A stretch of DNA of 64,000 bases from Pyropia haitanensis. Taxonomy: Eukaryota > Rhodophyta > Bangiophyceae > Bangiales > Bangiaceae. The notes under the pieces were generated by a model, which had not been told where the DNA came from, searched no databases, and saw only the letters and a program-made list of their open reading frames with translations. Position 1 is the stretch's first letter. Each line of letters begins with the position of its first letter. The stretch spans positions 310,001 through 374,000 of the forward strand of contig SDUX01000007.1 in assembly GCA_008729055.1 (NCBI GenBank). The letters run 5' to 3'. This document shows positions 57,589 through 64,000 of the stretch, in pieces. A program made the position numbers and the translations under genes.

Positions 57589-57964
57589 ACTTCTCGCATT
57601 TACAAAACATTTGAAGAACACGTCGAGCATCGTGAGAGAGCAAGCCCTGTACGGGAACGTGCTCTGGTGCAGGGTCCAAGAATGCAGTGAGGCCGTATCT
57701 GACAAGGGAAGCACCGGCGAAAAAATAACCTTCGCACACACCTCGACGAGGTGGTTCTCATGCTCTAAACCAAAAACGGGGACTCGCCGCAGCTTCCCCT
57801 TCAAGGGCGAGCCCGCCTGCACTGGGCGTCTGCCACAGGAACACGAGAAACCGCGTTCTGGGGCTTTGAGGGCCACGTTGCAGACGCACGTGCAGGAGTC
57901 GAACAAACCCGAACAGGTCAATTCGGCCGATTCTAAGGTACACGGTCTTGCCCCCGCTGCGCGA
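57589..57964 (+). repeat. Dispersed repeat family, copy 3 (most complete, 376 bp)
   Basis: Uninterrupted copy that defines the unit. On the minus strand one frame is open across the whole unit (CSCGRRPVQAGSPLKGKL, HLVEVCAK), and the same frame is largely kept in the other copies, although copy 2 has a stop. It may be a fragment of a transposon or of a duplicated gene. Confidence 0.75.
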
Positions 57965-58727
57965 CGGTGCGCCCGCATCCGAATCTGTCAGTCTCTCGGT
58001 CCCGCTCAGCGGCCGGCCCCTCACACCCAGAGGGGTTCTTGAGGACAAACGGCTTCCGAGGCCCGATACACCATGAAGCACTGCAGACCTGTAGGTAGTC
58101 AAAGATGGTGTTAGTCTTGTAGCGCGGCAGCAGCGGGCCGTGGCGGCTGGCCGAGCCAGCCATTCTGCTCTAACGAAGAGAATCAGAGGAGCCGACCGCT
58201 TCGCCCTGGGGGGGGTGCGGCCGCACCTCCCACGCCGGCGGGTGCGGCGGTGGCGGCAGCGGGCTCTATGCACACACTCTGCCGTCGGTGGCAGCGGGCG
58301 GTCTCTCGCGCATGGACCGGAGAGGGCGGGGGCGGGGCGGAGGAGGGCCCCACGCGCCACGGCCCACCAGCCCCCCGTCCCTCCACGACCGTCGTACCGC
58401 GAGCGGCGGGGCGGTGTGCCGCCGCCGCCAGCGGGCACCGCCACCGCGGCTGTTGCATGCAACCGCGCGGCGACCACGCCGAGGAGTCGCGTCCCGGGGG
58501 AAGCGGTGGAGGAAGCAGCGGCGGCGCGAACCAGAGATGCACCCGCCGCCCGCTCCCTCTCAAAATGACCGCCCGGGGGAGCAACAGTGCTTGGCGGGCA
58601 GGTCGCAACCCCCGCCCCTGCGGCAACGGGGGCACAAACGGCCCGCCCAGACCAACCGCGTGGCAAAAGACGAGAGGGGGAGAGAGTCGCAGGAGGGAAG
58701 TGTGACGTGCCCGGCGGGGCCTCAGCC
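57965..58727. other. 3' flank of zinc-finger gene
   Basis: The zinc-finger frame could read through here to 57758, but the sequence becomes arginine-rich and then enters the dispersed repeat, so this is more likely untranslated. Confidence 0.4.
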
Positions 58728-61700
58728 CTAGACGCGGCCACCGCCCGCAGCGGGGGGTCCGCCGCCAGGCGGCACGCCCGGGTTGCCGCCGCCGTGCCCG
58801 GCACCGCCACTGCAGGCGGGGTCACCGTCGCTGGCGCGGTCACTCGCTGCGGCGCCGCCATGGACGGTGGGGCTGGCGCCTCCCGCATCGTCCCGTGCGT
58901 CGTGGTGGGCAGCCCAACGCGCCAGTGCCGCCTCGACGCGGTTGCCCGCCTGGGACGGCCCGGCCGCCGGCGCAGCCACCCCACCCGCCGCTGCAATCGT
59001 CCCCCGCCCCGCTGCCGCTGCCGCCGTCGCGCCCTGTGTCCGTGTCGCCGTTGCCGCCCCCCCCCCACCGTCGCTCCCGGATCCGCCGCCGCCGCTGCCG
59101 CCGCGGCCGGCGCGCCTTCCACCTCTTCCCTGTGCACACACGCCCGGTGCTTGGCGGCGTGGCTCTGCTGCTTGAACCGCGCGCCACACACCTCACACCC
59201 GTACCGCCGCAGCTGGTCGTGGACGAGCGCAATGTGGCGGGTAAGGCCGTCCTGGAACGAAAACGCCTTGCCGCACACGCCGCACTCCTCTGGCCGCTGC
59301 CGCAGGTGCACCGACTTGACGTGCTTCCGCGCGTTGGAGCGCTCCCCAAACCGCCGTAGGCACCAGGTGCACTGGAAGGGGCGCTCTCGCCGGTGCACGC
59401 AGCGGACGTGCTTGCGCAGGCCCCCGGCGTGGGGGAAGACCATCGAGCACTCGCTGCATGCGTGCGTGCGGGGGGGGCGCCCGGGGGGGGGGGCGGGCCT
59501 CGCCGCCGCCGCCGCGCCGCTGGCGGCAGCGGCGGCGGCCGCGGCAGCGGCGGCGGCCGCGGCAGCGGCTGCGGTAGGGATGGCGGCAGCGTCCAATCGG
59601 CCCGCCGGCGGCGCGACGTTCGCCATCGCCGCGTTGAACGCACCAGGTTGTCGCGGGAGCGCCCAACCTGAGTCGTCCCGCGTCGCTTGGCCACCATCAC
59701 GGCCGATGCCGCCACCGCCACCGACCTCCTGTGTCCTGGGCTCTCCACCGAGGCCCGAAACCCCGTCACCGTGGCCCGCGCGCTCGCCGCCGTCTCGGCG
59801 GCCATTGACGCCGCCAGCTGGTGGCGCGGTTGAATGCGGCGGCGGCTGCAGCGCGCTCGCCGGAACACGCCGCCACGGTTGTGACGGGAGCGACGGGACG
59901 GCGCCCCCCCACGGCGCCACCCCCGCCGCCCAGCCGCCGCCGCCGCCGCCGCCGCCGCCACCGCCGCCGCTCCGCACGGTGCTGCCACTCTCCCCCGGGC
60001 TGCTCTCATCTTCACTCCCGTCGCCGCTGCCGCCAGTGCCGCTGCCCGCGAGCCGCCCGCCGCCCGCCGATCGGCGGCGGCCGCGTCGGACAGGGGAGGG
60101 CACCCCCCACTCGGGCGGCAACGTCCGGACGGCATCATCGAGAGAGAAGGGCGCCCACGGCGGGACCCCGTTGCCGGCCGCGGGGGCGGCGCCTGCGACC
60201 CACAGCGGCGGCGGCGGCGGCGCGCCCCTGCCTCGGGGCGCTGGTGCGAGCGGGGGTGTGCCCCACCCAGCCCCCAGCGTTGGGGGGAGGCCGCCCCAGG
60301 GGGACACGCCCGGCACCCCGGCGGCAGCGCCGACGCCGTCTCTCATTCCTTGTGGGCGGCCGGGCCGCCACAGTGGGGAGCTTTCGGCCGCGGCAGACGT
60401 GGCGGGCGCGGCGCCCGGTGGCGGCAGCGACGCGGCGCGGAGCGGGTGGGCTCCCTGCCAGCCACCCCCGTCGCCGACCCGGCCAAAGTGGGCGCGGGGA
60501 GACCACCCAGGCGACCCGCCGCTGCTGCCACCGCCGCGGCCGCCGCTGCCACCGCCGCCGCCGCCGCCGCTGCCGCCACCGCCAGCGGCAGCACCACCCG
60601 GCGTGTCGCCGCCAACGCCCACACCGGCAGCGCCGCCGCCGTACGCATACCCCGCGGGCGTGCCGTACGGGACAAGCGCGTTGGGCGCGGCCGCCGCCGC
60701 GGCGGTGGCAGCCGTGGCGGCCGCCGCGGCGGCCGCCGCAGTCGCAGCGACGCCACCATAGCCGTACGGGCTACCGACATAGCCAATGCCTCCTGGTGTC
60801 TGGCTGTCGCTGCCGCCGCCGCCGCCACCGCCACCACCACCACCACCACCACCACCACCACCACCATACGCCACGCCCGAGTGATCGACGGGCCCGCCAG
60901 AAAGGTGGTGCTCCGCGTCGCCGCCGGCACCCACCCCAAACGGCGTGCCATACAGCGGGGAGGCGCGGTCCGCGGCGGGCGTCCAGCCCATAGCCGTCGC
61001 TCCCACCGCTGTGCCCAACGTCGCTGCCGTCACGGCCGCATCGTCGGCGGGGCCGACCGTCGTTGTCGCGGCGGCGGCCGCCGCTGCCGCCGCTGCCGCC
61101 GCGGCTGCCCCCTCATCCGAGTTGAGGAGAAAGCGGAGGCTGTGCTTGTCCCCCCCCTCCTCCCAGCCGCCGCCCACCGCCGTCGGTGCCGCTTCCCAGG
61201 CTGCGGCCCCCACCGCAGCGCCGGCGGCGGCGGCGGCTTCTGTCGCCGCCCGCGGAGGTGCAACGTGTGGTAGCGGTACCGCTGCGGCCGTGACGGCCGT
61301 GGCGTGCTCGGGGGAAAAGGCCGGGGTGGGGAAGAGCGGCGTGGCGGGGTACCGCGGCGACGTGAGGGGGGTGGTGGTGAGGGGGTGGCCCGCCCGTGTG
61401 GGCAAGCCGTAGCCCGCGTAGAGCGGCAGCGACTGGCCAGACGCGGGCGGCAGCGACTGGCCAGACGGGCTCGGCAGCGAGTAGCCGGCGGGCGTCAGGA
61501 GCGGGAGGCTCTCGGACGACAACAGCGCGTGGCCAGAGGGGGGGAACAGCGGATGACCCGTATGGGGCGGCAGCATGGGACCAGGAGCGTGCAGCAGGAG
61601 GTGGCCGGGGGGGGTGGCCGCGGCAGCGCGCCCCCCGCGTCCGCGTGGGCGGGGTGCGGCGCTTGTGGCGGGGGGGGGGGGGAGAGGGCGGCGGCTCCCC

Positions 61701-61763
61701 CCCATCCCCCGACTGGGAGGGATCCCGCAGGGGGGGGGGGGACGGCGGTGGCCAGCCGCTCAT
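58728..61763 (-). CDS. C2H2 zinc-finger protein with four tandem fingers
   Basis: The start is probably the ATG at 61763 (MSGWPPPSPPPLRDPSQSGD) with a frame change at the C run about 61670-61682; the uninterrupted frame starts at 61705. The N-terminal 700 residues are Gly/Pro/Ala/Tyr-rich with repeats such as SGQSLPPASGQSLPLYAG. Four C2H2 fingers follow near residues 750-860: CSECSMVF...KHVRCVH, CTWCLRRF...KHVKSVH, CGVCGKAF...RHIALVH and CEVCGARF...KHRACVH, with linkers of normal finger length. It is a nuclear DNA-binding regulator. After the fingers the frame likely shifts at the C run near 59056-59067 into RVEAALARWAAHHDARDDAG and stops at 58728. The unshifted frame instead runs arginine-rich into a dispersed repeat and stops at 57758. 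Fingers are certain, termini are not. Confidence 0.8.
60833..60867. repeat. CCA triplet tract in zinc-finger gene
   Basis: About eleven CCA units encode poly-Gly on the minus strand. Confidence 0.8.
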
Positions 61764-61873
61764 GGTGAGGGGGGGGGGACACAGGCAGAAAGGTGTGGTG
61801 GATACAAGGGCCCGCCCGAGTCGTCGTCGCCGTCGGCGTTGGCTTCAACGGTGGCGTCAGGGGCGGTGGCACC

Positions 61874-61921
61874 GGCCGCGACCGTCGCGACGGCCGCGAC
61901 CGTCGCGACGGCCGCGACCGC
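61874..61921. repeat. 18-bp tandem repeat
   Basis: About 2.5 units of CCGCGACCGTCGCGACGG, each nearly palindromic, encoding an Ala/Val/Thr tract on the minus strand. Confidence 0.7.
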
Positions 61922-62248
61922 GGCAGCCGCCGCGACCGCGACCGCCTCGGCGGCCGCGGCCGCGGCGGCAGCGGCAACCGAGGCGGGGGCGGTAGCGTCG
62001 GCGACCGCGGCGGCGGCGGGCGGTGGGGGTGGCGGGCGGTGGCGGCGGCGGCGGTGGCGTCTCCCCTCCCCGCACCCCCCACCAAAGACGTCCGCCTCGT
62101 CAGCGGCGTCCCCACCCCACGCCGCGCTGCTGGTCCGCGTTGGCGGCGGGGCGGCCCGCGGGGGAGGCTGCCAAGCCGCCGCCCCCCGCGCACGCGAGCA
62201 CGTTGGGAACCAAGGGACGAGCAAGGGAAAAGGGGGAGCGAGCGGGTA

Positions 62249-62286
<38 letters not shown>
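62249..62286. repeat. Uninterrupted run of 38 G
   Basis: Longest homopolymer in the window. Confidence 0.85.
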
Positions 62287-62289
<3 letters not shown>

Positions 62290-63060
62290 GCAGAACGGGC
62301 CCCGCCCGTGGAGGGGAGGCACTCGCTCCCGCCCGCCCGCCGTGGGCCCGTCTCGCCGCCCGCCCCCTTGCCCGGCCGTCCGGCCGGCGGCCGGCCGATG
62401 GCCGCCGACTGACGGCCGCGCGGCCGCCTCGCCGCCTGGCTGGCACACCCGCCGCCTGATCCAGTTGCCCCCCCCCTACCCCCCCACCGGCCGCCGCCCC
62501 CCCCCCCCCCCTTTTCCGCCCCCCACCCACTCCCCTCCGGCACGTGCGCCATAACCGCTGCGACGGCGGCATCCGCCGCCACAGCCGGGGGACGGCGGCA
62601 GCGCTTCTCCCCCCCCCCGGGCGCCGCCGGCGTGGCTCGCCGCCGGCGCCCGTGCGGGTGGGAGTGGTGGGAACGGGCGGCGGACGCCGCGGCGCCACGC
62701 TGGCCGCGGCGCGCCACCCCCCCGCCAGGTGGCCGGCTCGCGACGCGACGCCGCGCGCGCGGCGCGGGGCGGCCGGTAGCCACGCCGCCGCCTCGGCTCC
62801 TCCCAGTCGTCGCTTGACAGGGGTTTGTGTGGAAGGGCGGGCGTGGGGCGCCACACAGCACCCTTGTGCCGGCCTCCGGGGGCGGGAGGGCACTGCCGTG
62901 CCACTGAGGCAGAAGGCGGGCGCGTCGGTGGGAGGACCGCTGGCGACGTTCCATGCATTTGTGAGCGCACGCGCGAGCCGCCTCAACCCATGCACGTGCC
63001 GGCCCGTGTGGCAGAGATCGGGATCGTTGCTGTGGCGCCCACGCGTGGCTGAAGCGCAAC

Positions 63061-63747
63061 GAGGCACAAGATCGCTGTGCTTCAATAGATTTTTGTCGGT
63101 TTGGGTCCGATGCAATGTTCCTTCAAGTGGGACTGATCAGCTTTTGAGTTCCGAAAGAAACACGAAGAGCCCTAAACGATGATGATCCGTCCTCAACGTG
63201 CTAACGCAGTTCCCCGACTCTCGTCTCATCGCGACAACAGCAAGAAGAAACAGTGAAAAACCGATGAGATGTCTCAAATGACGAGTGACTGCCCAATGAC
63301 TGCTCCGCATGAGCTGCCGCTGCCGCGCAAACATTAGGCCTTTAAATTTTATCGAGATTCCTGAACTTTTCAAAGAGAGATCACGCACCAGTTCCCAGAA
63401 GAGCAGACAGTCTCAACAGAAACGCCTGAGATCGAGAAAGAACGAGGAAGAACGTGCAAGAAAAGAACGGCAGTCTGACCAATCAGAGGTCCGATCAACA
63501 CCCCTGTTGATGCAGCCAATCACAACCTTTCAAGGATTTTTACATCGAAGCCGGCTATTGATCGTTGTTCAACTGCCAGCATGCGATTGACCCATGCCAT
63601 TACCCAGGCGCTGTGGTGTATGTCGCCGTGAACTAAAAATTGGGACACCTGCAAGACTTTCGGCGCCCCAGCTGCAGGGTTTTAAAAAGTGAACCACTTG
63701 TCGGTCTCTGCGGACCTTTCGTCAATAAAGAGCTTCGGCATGTGCGG
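63061..63747. other. Lower-GC region, no firm gene
   Basis: Composition drops to about 50% GC. A 93-codon plus-strand ORF from a true ATG (63309-63590) is strongly charged (SQQKRLRSRKNEEERARKER) but has no domain I recognise and no GC-ending codon bias. It may be transposon-derived DNA. Confidence 0.35.
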
Positions 63748-63816
63748 CGTGGGTACCAAATGTGGGTAAAATGTGGGTTGGCGACCCACGTCGACGTACC
63801 CACATTCGTACCCACG
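63748..63816. repeat. Nested inverted repeats
   Basis: Outer arms CGTGGGTACCAAATGTGGGTA (63748-63768) and the near-complement at 63797-63816 enclose a second hairpin, GTGGGT-TGGCG-ACCCAC (63773-63789). The whole is flanked by direct copies of GAGCTTCGGCA at about 63730 and 63819. Confidence 0.7.
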
Positions 63817-64000
63817 TCGAGCTTCGGCACGTACTCAACTATCAATCGGGTCCGTCGCGCGCGTTCCCGCGGTCGACCCAACAGAAAGAGAGGCACTGAC
63901 GGCATACCGCCGTTTTCCACAAGTATTTAGGGCGCGCAACGGCACCTGTGTGTGCTGAGTCTGGGACTGACAGCCCATACCGCGTTTAGATGGGCCGCTG

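Larger units (their letters stand above)
61764..63060 (-). other. GC-rich region with a possible upstream coding segment
   Basis: A minus frame at about 61790-62110 reads SSAAWGGDAADEADVFGGG, an Ala/Val tract and EANADGDDDSGGPLYPP, which is protein-like with GC-ending codons and leads directly to the zinc-finger start. It may be the true N-terminus of that gene or a separate exon. Upstream of a 38-base G run nothing can be followed. Confidence 0.28.

Noticed and set aside
57758..58727. C-terminal read-through of the zinc-finger frame to 57758
   Set aside because: The added 300 residues are arginine-rich and end inside a dispersed repeat; a homopolymer shift gives a more natural end at 58728.
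1..64000. CRISPR arrays, bacterial operons or ribosome binding sites
   Set aside because: No spaced short palindromic repeats and no Shine-Dalgarno pattern; introns and domain architectures are eukaryotic.

Overview
The window looks like nuclear DNA of a very GC-rich eukaryote. Genes use almost only G or C at third codon positions, have few short GT-AG introns, and several start with plastid-type transit peptides. The mix of a thylakoid C-terminal processing protease, a CAAD/CURT1-type thylakoid protein, an OEP24-like porin, a bHLH-GAF regulator and an Aurora kinase in a compact GC-rich genome fits a bangiophyte red alga (Porphyra/Pyropia type). That assignment is inference; no marker gene is present.

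Layout. 1-2.3 kb: partial low-complexity gene (-). 3.7-4.5 kb: a dead hAT element with a perfect 8-bp target duplication. 6.5-8.3 kb: alanine-rich SAP-domain protein (+). 9.1-11.1 kb: poorly resolved minus-strand locus with a myristoylation-type start. 13.6-15.2 kb: a dispersed repeat split by a 1.27-kb inverted-repeat element flanked by TA. 15.3-17.5 kb: multi-pass membrane protein (-). 18.2-20.1 kb: CtpA protease (+). 20.8-21.9 kb: beta-barrel envelope protein (-). 23.0-25.7 kb: bHLH-GAF protein (-). 30.4-31.8 kb: tyrosinase-like exons (-). 32.5-34.9 kb: Aurora-type kinase (-). 36.8-40.0 kb: lower-GC island with an ORF holding an internal repeat, another dispersed-repeat copy and a dead Tc1 transposase. 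40.8-43.7 kb: second S41 protease with broken frame (+). 45.9-48.6 kb: two-domain glycosyltransferase (-). 50.4-53.7 kb: BET bromodomain protein (+). 53.9-56.6 kb: CAAD-domain fusion (-). 57.6-58.0 kb: dispersed repeat. 58.7-61.8 kb: four-finger C2H2 protein (-). 63.1-64 kb: lower-GC DNA with nested inverted repeats.

The genes do not form one pathway. Five are probably plastid or thylakoid proteins (SAP protein, two S41 proteases, OEP24-like porin, CAAD fusion); four are nuclear or cell-cycle regulators (bHLH-GAF, Aurora, BET, C2H2). A recurring feature is that reading frame changes exactly at long G or C runs in three genes, so their frames must be checked against reads or transcripts. Splice junctions were chosen by eye from consensus sites, phase and family alignment.
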